From Turritopsis dohrnii (Eukaryota > Cnidaria > Hydrozoa > Anthoathecata > Oceaniidae): 64,000 nt of DNA. This document shows, one piece after another, positions 46,432-57,300 of this stretch (its first letter is position 1; each line of letters starts with the position of its first letter). The notes under the pieces are model-generated. The model ran no database searches and had not been told where the DNA came from. It saw only the letters and a list, made by a program, of their open reading frames with translations. Location of the stretch: NCBI GenBank assembly GCA_027922465.2, contig BQMF02000030.1, forward strand, positions 868,001 through 932,000, given 5' to 3'. Both the position numbers and the translations under genes were made by a program.

Positions 46432-46975
46432 CCTTATCGGCCCTTTTTACGTCGGCCCTAATGTGGCGTTAATTTTGGTGCGCGGCGTTAAAGGGGCCGG
46501 CGTAAAAAGGGGCAAAAAAATGGAAATTTTTCAAAAAATCGGCGTTGTTTTTTAAAGTTGAAATTTAGATTTGAAAAAATGAAACAAACTTTAGATGTGA
46601 AAGAACTCTTTGGAGACAATGAAGAGTCAGATGAAGGAGAAGTTGAAGCAGAAATAGAGGTAGAATCAGATGACGATGAGGGAATTAGAGAAAATAATGA
46701 AAGCATTAATGAAAAAGAGGACGAAATAACTGTAATAGATTAAGTCTTACGATGTATTAGATGATATTATATTAGAAGACATTTGTAGTATAAGTTAAAA
46801 TTTGAACAGAAAAAGTGAAAAATAGTGCTAAAAAATTTTTTTTTTCTTTTTTACTTTTGAGGCGTAAATAACGGCCCTAAGTGGCGTTAAGGCAAAATCT
46901 TGGGGTGGCGGAATAAGGGCCGGCGTAAAAAGGGCCGGCGTTAAATTAGGGCCGGGGTAAAAAGGGCCGATAAGG
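46432..46975. mobile_element. 544-bp foldback element, CCTTATCGGCCCTTTTTAC ends, TA-flanked
   Basis: The arms are built from repeated GGCCCTTTTTACGCC and GGCGTTAA words. TA flanks both sides. The interior carries a 61-codon acidic ORF at 46558-46743 (DNEESDEGEVEAEIEVESDD), whose origin is unknown. Confidence 0.75.
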
Positions 46976-47229
46976 TAAAATGCTAACACTCTCCTACACA
47001 AATTTCGCTTAAATGATCGTTCTACAGGGTGCCTCAGAAAAACGTTAATTGATTTTTAAGAAATTAATGATGCAAACCTCTGTGTTTTTTTTCAATAACT
47101 TTCCGACGAATAGTCATTTTCTTGATAATCCTATAGAAAGTACTGAAAAGGGCTTTCTTATGATGTAAATTTTTTTTTCAAAAATAATTTGACAAATAAT
47201 TGTCAAGAAAAAGATATCATGTTTTGGTA

Positions 47230-47628
47230 CAAGAAACGGCGTTAAGTTGACAAAGAGTATTTCTTTCGATTTGTTTGGAACAATTACTTTCTTTTATCAA
47301 ACCTTCTCTACAACGACAAGCAACAATTATGAGGGAACCAATTTCTGCTTCTGAAAGACTGGTTTTAACATTGAGTTTTCTGGCATCCGGAGTCGTTTTT
47401 TGCTTGCTTTGAACGTTTTAGTTCATTCAAACTCTTATACGATTACGACACAAGGTCAAAAATTTTTTATCTTGTGCCTAAGGCTTGCGACGGTCAATCG
47501 TAAGAGAAAAAAGTGTTCATACTTTTTTGACAAAACACGATCAGAAAATTTGTGACATTTTGTCGTAAAGCCTTAAAACTGTCGTTAGGCTTACGATCAT
47601 CGTAACGACGTCTAGTGAGAACCAGCCT
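47230..47628 (+). pseudogene. PIF/Harbinger element, right end with transposase middle
   Basis: Frames around 47240-47412 give EYFFRF and then LLSFIKPSLQRQATIMREPI followed by SASERLVLTLSFLASG. That is the HARBI1-type block before the DDE domain. A TGA at 47410 ends it. The terminal repeat, the complement of AGGCTGGTTCTCACTAG, ends at 47628 and is followed by TAA. The left end with matching orientation is at 39734. Confidence 0.65.
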
Positions 47629-47973
47629 TAAAGCACCTGCACATCCGTGTGTAGCGCTTGTCACCAGCGACCTATTTCCTGTTTTTGACTTGACACACAG
47701 AAAAGCTTACCGTTCTCCTCTACGCGAAGAATTTCCAGTATTGATGAGTCAACAGAAGAGCTTGTCCGAAAGTAGCAAGAAAGAAGCAGAAAGACAAATT
47801 TTGAGTTCGTGGTTACCGTGGCTACCGTAAAAACTCTAAAAAAAAAATAAATATTTTGGTCATGCCGCACTAATAATAAGAGGGGATTAAATAACTAGGT
47901 TTCTTCTTTTCAGAAGCGCACTAATAAAAAGAGAAAATTCAGATCAAAACCGATTAAATTAGAGGTAAAAAAA

Positions 47974-48345
47974 TTACATTTGACACTTTTCAATTTTTTT
48001 ACATTTTTTAGTTTTTTCATTTTTTTTTCTTTTCTTTCCATTGACTTTGGCCCGATTCTCCTCAAATTTATTTATCTCTGTCAAAGTCTTTTCTTCCATT
48101 TGACGAAAAAGATTTTCATTTGAGGACTTGAAGTAAAATTCAGCTGGCAATTCCGAACCGCCTTGCTTCAAGTCAGCGAAGTACCTTCTCGGTCCGATGA
48201 CTTTGATGAATACCGTGCATTCGTTTTTGAAAAAGTAAAAAGTTAATCTTGAAAGGAATTTAGGTACATGCCCAACCGTTTGATGATCTTTTTGAATAGC
48301 AATCGCGTACTTATTGGTCAGCGCCAAAGGTAGCTGATCTTTCAT
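47974..48345 (-). CDS. HIRAN-like domain protein or fragment
   Basis: A 123-residue ORF. NKYAIAIQKDHQTVGHVPKF then LSRLTFYF...VIGPRRYFADLKQGGSELPAEFYF fits the small HIRAN-like fold seen in many cnidarian and sponge ORFs and in SNF2-type helicases, where it binds DNA ends. The tail is lysine-rich (NGKKRKKNEKTKKCKK). No start-associated exon was found upstream, so it could be a last exon, a complete small gene or a transposon-borne domain. The region downstream shares GCACTAATAA...AGAGG words with 52.9 kb. Confidence 0.5.
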   Translation of the reverse strand: MKDQLPLALTNKYAIAIQKDHQTVGHVPKFLSRLTFYFFKNECTVFIKVIGPRRYFADLKQGGSELPAEFYFKSSNENLFRQMEEKTLTEINKFEENRAKVNGKKRKKNEKTKKCKKIEKCQM

Positions 48346-49620
48346 TTCCCCGTGTCTGTCAGTCCGTCAGTCAGTTAGTAAGATCGCAGTTCTTCACGCC
48401 CTGATTAAGCGCCCGTTATTGCTAAATTTCAGTTTTTCGGTTCAAAATAAGAAAGTTCAAAGCACAACATTTATTTTTGGTACATATATCGCTAGTATGT
48501 AACTAACTATTATATATTGCAATGCAAAGAGGGTTCATTTCACTCAAATGAATAAATGAATTAATCGTTTTAATGCGCCCTTTCGCCACCTTAATTTATA
48601 ACGTAGGCCATTGGGAGCGAAACATTGCAGGGCTAAAAATTAGTAGTCGGATTAGTTGTATTTACATTACAAAAGCATATTGAATCAAGACGTTTACAAC
48701 TATGATCCCCAATTGGATAGGAGAGAAATTTATTGAAGAGGAAGAAAAAGTCAGGCAAGTTGCATAAATTATATATTTGTATATGTCAATGATTGAAATT
48801 GTTTTCTTAGCTCAGGGAAGACTTAGCTAGGTGTGCTGAGAATTATTCTGAATTATTCTATCGTAATTCTATTCTTGTGGTAGCACTTCCATTTTGCAGT
48901 TTTATAGTGAAATTTTGATGAACAAGAAAAAAGGATTTGAGATGATGGAAATATATAATTCACTCGTGCAGGGAGCTCAGGGTTAGGGTTAGTCATAAGC
49001 GTAAACCATGGGGGGCGGGGGTGAAAATATTCTACTACAGTTCACCATCAAAATATCCATCCCTATGCAGACAACCGACAAATTCCCTCGCATCTAGCAG
49101 ATCGGTCTACTTTTGGGTTACTTTTTTCTGCCTTGTTAGCTCATTTGAGAGATATATATATGCATACTATGAAAAATTTTGCATAATATAAAGCTTGAAT
49201 TTTTTATACCTGCTGTGCCTAATACTTGAAACTGACTATATTGTATACCGTTGATCGCCCTAACTTCGGACATCCTTCCTAACTTCGGACACAAAAAACA
49301 TATCTGCAATATACAAACCACACCAATAATAATCAATACTGCACTGTCAATTAAACTAAATCCAAAATTTATCTGAGCTTTGCAATGTGATTACGTACGT
49401 GATTTATTAAGACTCTATCTAAACATCAGATCCATGGAATTCACACAGACTTTGCACATATTTATCGTGATGTGTATGACATTGCTTTCCACATCCTGCT
49501 CACATTTTCTTACTTCGTCTTTCCCCGTATTATCTGAAAGTTATAGTGTCTGTTTGGATTTTTAGAAGACTTTTAAGAAGGTCCCTTTTCACATTTCAAT
49601 TTTCAGCAGATCAACAAATA

Positions 49621-50865
49621 CCTTATTATACAAAATTAAACCGCGTATATAACTTAATTAAGCTGCACAGCATAGAAATAGTCTTCATTAATGCGGCTTA
49701 ATTTTTAGCACGGCCTACAATATGATTAACACGGCTTGATTAACACTCAACCACGACTGACAACATTGAAACCTATCCATTTTGAGATACCGTAAATATC
49801 CGAACAAGCGCCCTGGGCGCTTATTAAATTTTTGGATTTTTTGCATGGGCGCTTAATCAAGGGGGGCGCTTAATAAATGCTGGGCGTTAATAAAATTTTT
49901 CTAATTTTGCACTAGATAAAGACAACAATAATTTTGATTTTTATAATTTTTCCTGAAAAATAAAACTGAAAAAAACATTAACAAAGTGAGGTTTCGTCTT
50001 ACTACTGTTTTCTTAGTTTTACTAGGATCTTCCTAGATTTTTTAGTTTTAATTTAAACAAGATCAACATCATCTTTCTCATTTCAAAACTACTACATCAG
50101 ATTTTAAACGCAAATACAAGAAATTACATCTACGTTACAGTCATTGGGAAACAAAAAATGGGAAGTTGGACTTGTGGTGCCCGCACAAAATGTAATCGAA
50201 CAGTAAGAGTCCCTGATGAACAATTGTTGAAGATCAAAGAACAGTTTCCAACTAGAGTTGAAACATAGGAAAAAAAAATTATAGATGCCCACAACATAAA
50301 CTACGTATTTTATTTATTTACCGATATAAGAAAGTAAAAATTTCAAATAAGCACCCAGTTTCTCAAGACAGTTTTCGATTAACCGCCCTCTTTTACAAGG
50401 TGGGCGCTTATTCAAGAGGGGGCGTTTAATAAATACTGGGCGCTTATTGAACTTTATGGAAATTACCTGGGCGCTTATTAGATGGGGGCGCTTAATAAAT
50501 GCTGGGCGCTTAATCGGATATTTACGGTAGTTAAAAAGATTTTTAGTTTCTTTGATACAAAAGTTGGCAACAAATCATTTCTGAATTTCGATCAGCTCTG
50601 GTATCATCCAAACCATTGAAAGCCATTATGTGTGGGTGAACATTCTTTACTTGGTCAATATATACGTGTAATTTTTCATGAGTAAGAGAATCCTTTAATT
50701 GCAAAAAATGAATTTATCCGTTTTTGTTTTTCAACTAATTTTTCTTTAGGTGTGTCTTAATTAATGAACATTTTTTCACAACTTATGTACATTGCGGCTT
50801 CATTAATGTGCGGCTGAAATTTGACCATCTTAATTAGGTGCGCGGTTTAATTTCGTGTAATAAGG
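49621..50865. mobile_element. Nested element II, CCTTATTATACAAAATTAAACCGCG ends, TA-flanked
   Basis: The left CCTTATTATACAAAATTAAA is matched by the complement of TTTAATTTCGTGTAATAAGG on the right, with TA at both outer edges. Subterminal GCGGCTTAATTAA-like words repeat in both arms. It hosts element III. Confidence 0.7.
49790..50527. mobile_element. Nested element III, CCGTAAATATCCG ends with GGGCGCTTAAT repeats
   Basis: Ends CCGTAAATATCCGA and TCGGATATTTACGG are flanked by TA. Both arms are made of repeated GGGGGCGCTTAATAAATGCT / GGGCGCTTATT units. The centre is AT-rich DNA without a transposase. Confidence 0.8.
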
Positions 50866-52945
50866 TATGTTCTTTCTCTAGCATTTGTATGTTCCATTTG
50901 TTTCTGTGAATCCTCAATCAGTAAAAGTCCTGGGAATGAGGTGATATTTTGTGAAAAACAGAAGCAAAACTAGAATCCTATAAAGTGCCATTTTGTGTTT
51001 GTGACACATTATCATGCAAGATGATTGAACTCTGGCAAAGTTATTTGTTTCAAAGATATGCTAGGGGATATGGAATTTTTGTAAAAAAAAAATATCATAA
51101 AAAAGTTCTTTACATTATTAAAATATAACCAGTAATTCTTCACACTTATTGCGTTTCAGTATCTTTTATCTGCTTCATCTATTATTTTAGTATTTGTTGT
51201 GACTTAAGGTTATGTACATTTTGCTTACCAGACTGTTTATTACAGTGTCTAAAGTTAGCAAGGCTGTCCAAAGTTAGGACGGTTGACAGAATAAAGGGCA
51301 ATAAACTTGAACAACTTCATTCAGGCAGTGTAGTGATGGTGTACTGTGAATCTTCCTAATTTTGCTGAATGCGAAAAGATTCTGATGATGAATATACTCA
51401 TAAACTATAGCAGAAACTATAGTTTGATTGACAGGTGTAGGTTTTTCATTTACAGACAGTTGAATTAGATTTGTGTTCTGAATTAGGAAAATTGACAGTA
51501 CTGGCTAGTACTTTAAAACTGGCAGCTGCAACTCATGGCAAGTCTCCTAGTCATGTCAATACTCTACTCTGATGAGGCCTTACACAGGTTTTCTTTATAA
51601 GGAGTTGCAAAATCTGGCGTTTTTATTTTTGGATCCTTTCTAAACTTGTTCTGTTATTTGATCCCAGTCAATTTGTTTGTCAATTCTGCATTCATGAATG
51701 GGAGTCCAGCGACACCGTCTTTGCCTCTTCTAGTCTAAATTAATAGCACATTTGCTTTTTGTCTGTCTGTCTGCATACTCCATCAGTTATACAAAATTTA
51801 ATACAATTTTTTTCAGATTTTTTTAACCATAGAAAATGAAAAATTTTCCCATGAATTGTCATGAACTGGATTTTATACTTTTAGGGTTGGTTAATTGAAA
51901 AGTGATTCACCCCACCCATCCTGAAATAGATAAATTCAGCTATTCCCTTAGTAAAATAATAGTATTTGTATATCTGTTTGCAAGTTTCTGTTAGGGATGA
52001 ATTTTGTTAAATGGGCCTAGAATTAAGTGGTGCATTGTGCAGTTATACATAAATTTTTACACTTTTATTTTTAGTAATCAGCAACTGCTTGGTATTGGAT
52101 CTTCATTTAACTTAATGATTGATGTCCACTTAAATTGGTAGAAAGAAAAGTTCACCTGCTCGATTAGCCAAACTCGTATGCTTGTAAGAACGTAAGCTGG
52201 AGAGTAAAAATTGAAGCTGAAATAAAATCGAGTATCTGTAATGGCTGTAGTTGTTCTTGTCCATTTGATTTCTGTAAATATTACCCGACTACTAACAAGG
52301 TTTTCATTGATCGTTATGGAAACGCGCGGGCGACCTGGTTTTCTTTCAAAACGTTTACCGATGATTACTCTTTACTTCTATGTTTTATATGAATTTGACT
52401 TTGGTACTTCCGTTAGAAAACAATGCGCATGTGATATGTTATGGCACTTGTTATTCGGCACTTAAAAAATTGTCTTTATGGTCTGCACAGGATATAGATC
52501 CAAATATTAAATTAGAGGAAACAACTTATATGTGTAGTCAGGCTTCTCCAGTTGTCATTCGATGACTTACCTATTCAATAGTGCTAACGTAACCTGGTCC
52601 TTTCCACCGCACATGGTTTTAATGTATCTTTGTTTTGGGGGAATAGATTTACATTTTCGATTTGCATGCCAACCAACCAAAAACAGGCGTACCAGGTTTT
52701 AAAAAGCAATTCTTTCGTTTTGTAAGTAAGTGATTATAATCTTTTGATTTTTGAGCATATATTTTGCGCTGACCTTAAGGCCTATGGGCCTCTTGTCTTC
52801 GTTTAGTTTTATAGTTTTTGAAAGCTGAAAGACAATATTGTTGAAAATGAAAACGAAAATTTCTTAACTTCACTTTTTTGAAACCCGATCCGCGCTATAA
52901 TTAGAGGTAAGTTTGACCATTCCCGCATTACAAATTAGAGGTGAA

Positions 52946-53459
52946 TCGAAAATTCCCTAAAACTGACCCGCACTAATAAATAGAGGGGAAAAAATTATTC
53001 ATTTTCGGAAAAAAAGACCATCTGCACTAATTAGAGGGCGCGCTAAATTAGGTTTTTTACGGTAGATAACAACACAACAACATTTTCAACATTGTAACCG
53101 GTCTTTACAAAATTTTAAAATAACGGAAATACGGAAACACCTTCGACAACTCGAACACCCTCGACAAATTGACATTTCTATCAATCCCGTTAAACAAATA
53201 ATCGGAAAATTCCCTAAAACTGACCCGCACTAATAAATAGAGGGGAAAAAATTATTCATTTTCGGAAAAAAAGACCATCTGCACTAATTAGAGGGCGCGC
53301 TAAATTAGGTTTTTTACGGTAGATAACAACACAACAACATTTTCAACATTGTAACCGGTCTTTACAAAATTTTAAAATAACGGAAATACGGAAACACCTT
53401 CGACAACTCGAACACCCTCGACAAATTGACATTTCTATCAATCCCGTTAAACAAATAAT
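52946..53459. repeat. Near-perfect 257-bp tandem duplication
   Basis: AATTCCCTAAAACTGACCCG recurs with a period of 257 bp, and the whole unit to AACAAATAATCG is repeated. It contains GAGGGCGCGCTAAATTAGG and TTTTTTACGGTAG, the arm of another foldback family. Confidence 0.85.
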
Positions 53460-53696
53460 CGTGAAAACTCGAAAAACTGTTCGAGTTGATATTCTACAGA
53501 TTTAAGTTGTCGGGAGCTTACTTTGTGTGTAACAACGCATCCAATTTTATAAATAAAATCCCCGAATAAACCTCACAAAAAATCTGCGGATACTACGTTG
53601 TTTGAACTTTAAAAGTTTTGTTTTGTTTTCTATGCTGAAGACACTTCTTCAATTAGACTGCACTTCTGTCCATAACATATAGTTCATTGGACAGAT

Positions 53697-53828
53697 CTCA
53701 AACGTCAGACTAGGGTGTAAACCTTGTGAAACGTGTTTGGGTCAGTGAGGGCAAGGTTCGGGCCTGATTTGTTCAAATACTTTTGTAAGTGTTTCACCGT
53801 ATAAGTCTGACGTTTGAGATCTGTTCAA
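53697..53828. mobile_element. 132-bp MITE, TTGGACAGATCTCAAACGTC ends
   Basis: Inverted ends of 25 bp with one or two differences: TTGGACAGATCTCAAACGTC then AGACT, and AGTCTGACGTTTGAGATCTG then TTCAA. A partial inner match GTGAAAC/GTTTCAC is present. It lies about 0.5 kb past the AP-3 sigma stop codon. Confidence 0.8.
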
Positions 53829-54311
53829 TAAACATACTATTAAAGTCTACGAAACCAGCTGGAATTTCGTTTGAAAGTTGAATAACAATGCCGTTTATAT
53901 TACAAAAAAGATGATTACGTAATAATTACGTAACACTAGAAACATGGCAAAGACTTTAATGACGTCATTTCTGGATAGCAGTACCAAAACAATTGAAGAG
54001 AATTGGCTCGTTAGGTTACTCACACTTCAAACAGGGGTTAAAAATGTTGCCAAGCAACTAATAACAATGTGTAAATGTATGAGAAAATCATGAAATGGGA
54101 ATCAAAAAAAGCCTTAAATTGGATGAAACATAGAAAAACTTTAGGATCATCAGGTCAACAAAGATGAAGGAATACAAAAAATAAAATTTCTAGTCGTCGA
54201 TATTATTGTGAGAAATGCTTTTGATCATTTTCCATATTCAGCTTGAGATGTATAGTCTTAAAGTATTCTATGGCAATTCAATTTTACAGTGTGTCACCAT
54301 ATTTGCGTAAC

Positions 54312-57300
54312 TCAGTTCTTTGTGAATGATATGTTGGGTAGTGAGACCCGCGGTAGGTTGATATTTAGATTCTTTGGAAGGTTCGGTAAATTCGGGCTCA
54401 TATTTTTCATAGCATTTAGGGCTTTTGTTGTATTATGTGATAGGCCACCCTGAAATAAAAATGAAGAAATTGCTGTAGTTGTTGAAAAAAACCATCAATA
54501 GTACAGACACATCCAATATGCATACACGTCCAATATGTTAAACTTATACTTGTGTAAACATTGATTTAGTATTCCTTTCCCGTTATGTACCCACAGGGCA
54601 ACTTAGTTGAAAACTCACTACAATGGAGAACATTTCTACAGAAAGGCCCATACATTTTCAATGAAAATGCACTTTGTTGCCAAGACTTTCTGACGATATT
54701 GCTTACTGGACAGGTCCATGTTTGAATTACAATGAAATTGACATGATGTTTTTATTATGTAGCTCCAATGTGGGATGAGTGAGAAAGATAGAAAAAAAAA
54801 AGCTTACAGTCAACATCTCCCTATATGAGAATGGATTCAAACAAGATCAACCAACATACACTGAAACACATCCAACATTTCATATCCTACATGCTGGATA
54901 CTGTTGGAATTATTTTTCCTTGATCTACATTAAAAAAACTTCCTGTATGGTCGCAATGCATTACCTCTTGTTTCTCGATCTTATTTTGGGCTTCTACATG
55001 CGTTAGAATTTCGGACATGTTAGTTTCCAGCACCATACCTCCCATTACGATTTCTTGTAAAATATATTGTACCTGCAATGCAAGTGAGAAATCACCAAAC
55101 AGAATCCTGACATGTGCTTATAAGGGAAAACAAAGTGCTCACCTTGTCCACATGAAATATTAAATCTAGTTCACAAACATTCTCAAAACACTTATCTAGT
55201 GTCTCAACGAATACCTACAAAAGACAAAAATAGGTAAATTTGCGTAAATACGTTTTAATAGATAGACTTTTTATTGGTATAGAAGCTATAAAAAGATAAT
55301 GATGATCATTCATAAAAAAAAACAACAGTTCTGAGGAAATGAAAAATAATAATAAACTAGAATCCTCATGTTATGAAATATCTTCCAAACAGCCCTTGAG
55401 GATATCCCATTAGCCTAATTTTCAAGATATCTGAATGACGGTATCCATTCTTTTTCGGTTGGAAATGTTTACATGGGAAAAGATAATTACCAAAACTGAC
55501 TTATTGTTCATAAAAACATGTTTGCAGGAAGTGGGCCGAAATGACATGACTTGAAGACTCTCACAATAGTATTAGATTTGACACCATTACATGTCTATAA
55601 AAACTAAATGATTTTCAATAGGTGAAACTTGTATAAACATTGAAGATCTTTGCCCTTAAGTTTAAAAAATGTTCGAAATTTAGTCCAACTTGGGCTCAAG
55701 CTGTAAACCTTGCAGTGTCTGATCTTAGCGATGGCCCGACTGTCTGCGACCGTCAAAAATTGGTTTGGGCTATGAAATTTTTTGAAAACCACTGTTGTGG
55801 TGATCTGACTGGACAGGTAAAAAAAAAAGTATTATAAATCGTAAGTATGATTTATAAATCTCCATTAGAAGAGATTTGAGTTTTATGTTTGTCTTTGCAA
55901 TTTCAACTCTTTTCTTCTATTTTGTAAGCATTGTGTGTCCAAATGAAATTTAGAGTGTTATTGAATATAGGGCCATTAAAACTTCTTTCGGGCCACCAAA
56001 AATTCTAAAAACAATGACGTCAATGGCCCAGCATCTTAAGATTAGACACTGCCTTGATGACAAGAAATACTGTATGATAGTTATGCATGTCAATAGAAAA
56101 CCTTTAACATACCTGAATCAAATCAAGAATACCAAGCTCACTTTCGGATGAATCAACACAAAACACAAAATATAATGTTGCATAATGTCTATAAATCAGC
56201 CTGGAATCTGGTCCACCCAAGGCACTAAACACACATTAATGAAAAGAATTAAAGCAAAAAATAATATTTATGCTGATTCAAGTCTAAATCTGCAATAGAA
56301 AACTTACGTTCCACCTTCAAGAAAATTACAAACACTATCATCTCTACGAGAAACCAATTGAAATGATTCACGAATTATCTGCTGTTGCACATCTTCCTTC
56401 TAAAAAACAATGCAACAGAATTATATTTGTGTATCAACAATTCCTGGATATTCCTAAAGCTAAGTGTCTATTTAAGCAAAATAAAGTTCTTTGCAAATTA
56501 TTTTCGCAAAAAAAAAATAAATTCCTGCTCCGGTGGACACACATTTGCGAAAGTAATCACCTGTTATTCTCCAAAAAAAGTCCACTATTTTTTTGCAAAA
56601 TGAATTGAAAATGTTTAAAGGAATATCGAACAAACTATGACGTAAATGAAATTAAGTTTCAAAAGAACCTTTGTTTAAAATCATCATCACTTTGATGTAA
56701 AGATCGAAAGTAATTTAAAGTGTGTTGTAGTGTATATATGTGTGTATGATCTAAACTAAAAGTGTGGGTAGGAAGGCTTTGTTGCCTATATATAACTGAA
56801 GAATGCGTTCGGAAATACCCTTGTTTATTACGACAAAGCTTCTAAGCATTGTAAGGATAGAAAAATGCGTGGGCAAATTTTATCAAAGACCTTTGGAAAT
56901 GAACACCGTATTCTATCCTTTCTCTGTAAATTTGTTGAACTCAATCTTTATGTTTTCTTTTTCTTTTCCTTGTGAGTATCAAAGCAAGAGCATATATATA
57001 ACATTTCGTCTTTAGAAAAATCTGAGTTGCCCATATTTCGAGGAATTAATTCTGTCGCTTATAAATTTTGGAATTTTGATTTTTATTAACTAATACATAC
57101 AAATAACTGATGTCACTTGAGGTCTGAAAAATTTTTCTTTTTTATTTGTAACACCATGTAGATAGATTCTGCCACAGCCCCTCCATGTAGAGCTTGGAAA
57201 ACTCAAATTTTTAGACATACACATGGAAAATGTTTTTGAATAATTTGATAGATGATTTCATATATACCGCCGGATTTAGTTTCTGATCAAAGTTTAAATT

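Larger units (their letters stand above)
44643..47229. other. Intergenic; two transposon-like elements, no gene recognised
   Basis: Elements at 45178-46142 and 46432-46975 account for much of it. The segment 47036-47220 is a diverged copy of the 45505-45680 part of the first. Confidence 0.45.
49246..51290. mobile_element. Outer element I, CCGTTGATCGCCCTAACTTCGG ends
   Basis: The left end carries two ACTTCGGACA words (AACTTCGGACATCCTTCCTA). The right end has the diverged inverse, TGTCCAAAGTTAGGACGG. A sister element with better ends lies at 58054-59142. This one hosts two nested insertions. Confidence 0.65.
48346..54311. other. Repeat-dominated region; no gene recognised
   Basis: A three-level nest of elements fills 49246-51290. 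A 257-bp tandem duplication lies at 52946-53459 and a MITE at 53697-53828. Between about 51.3 and 52.9 kb there are only short ORFs, none recognised. Confidence 0.45.

Noticed and set aside
48976..48992. Telomere-like GGGTTAGGGTTAG
   Set aside because: Only two units occur in the middle of ordinary AT-rich sequence; no array and no subtelomeric context.
52241..52565. Short ORFs suggesting a small membrane protein
   Set aside because: Overlapping frames of similar quality, no known motif and no supporting exons.
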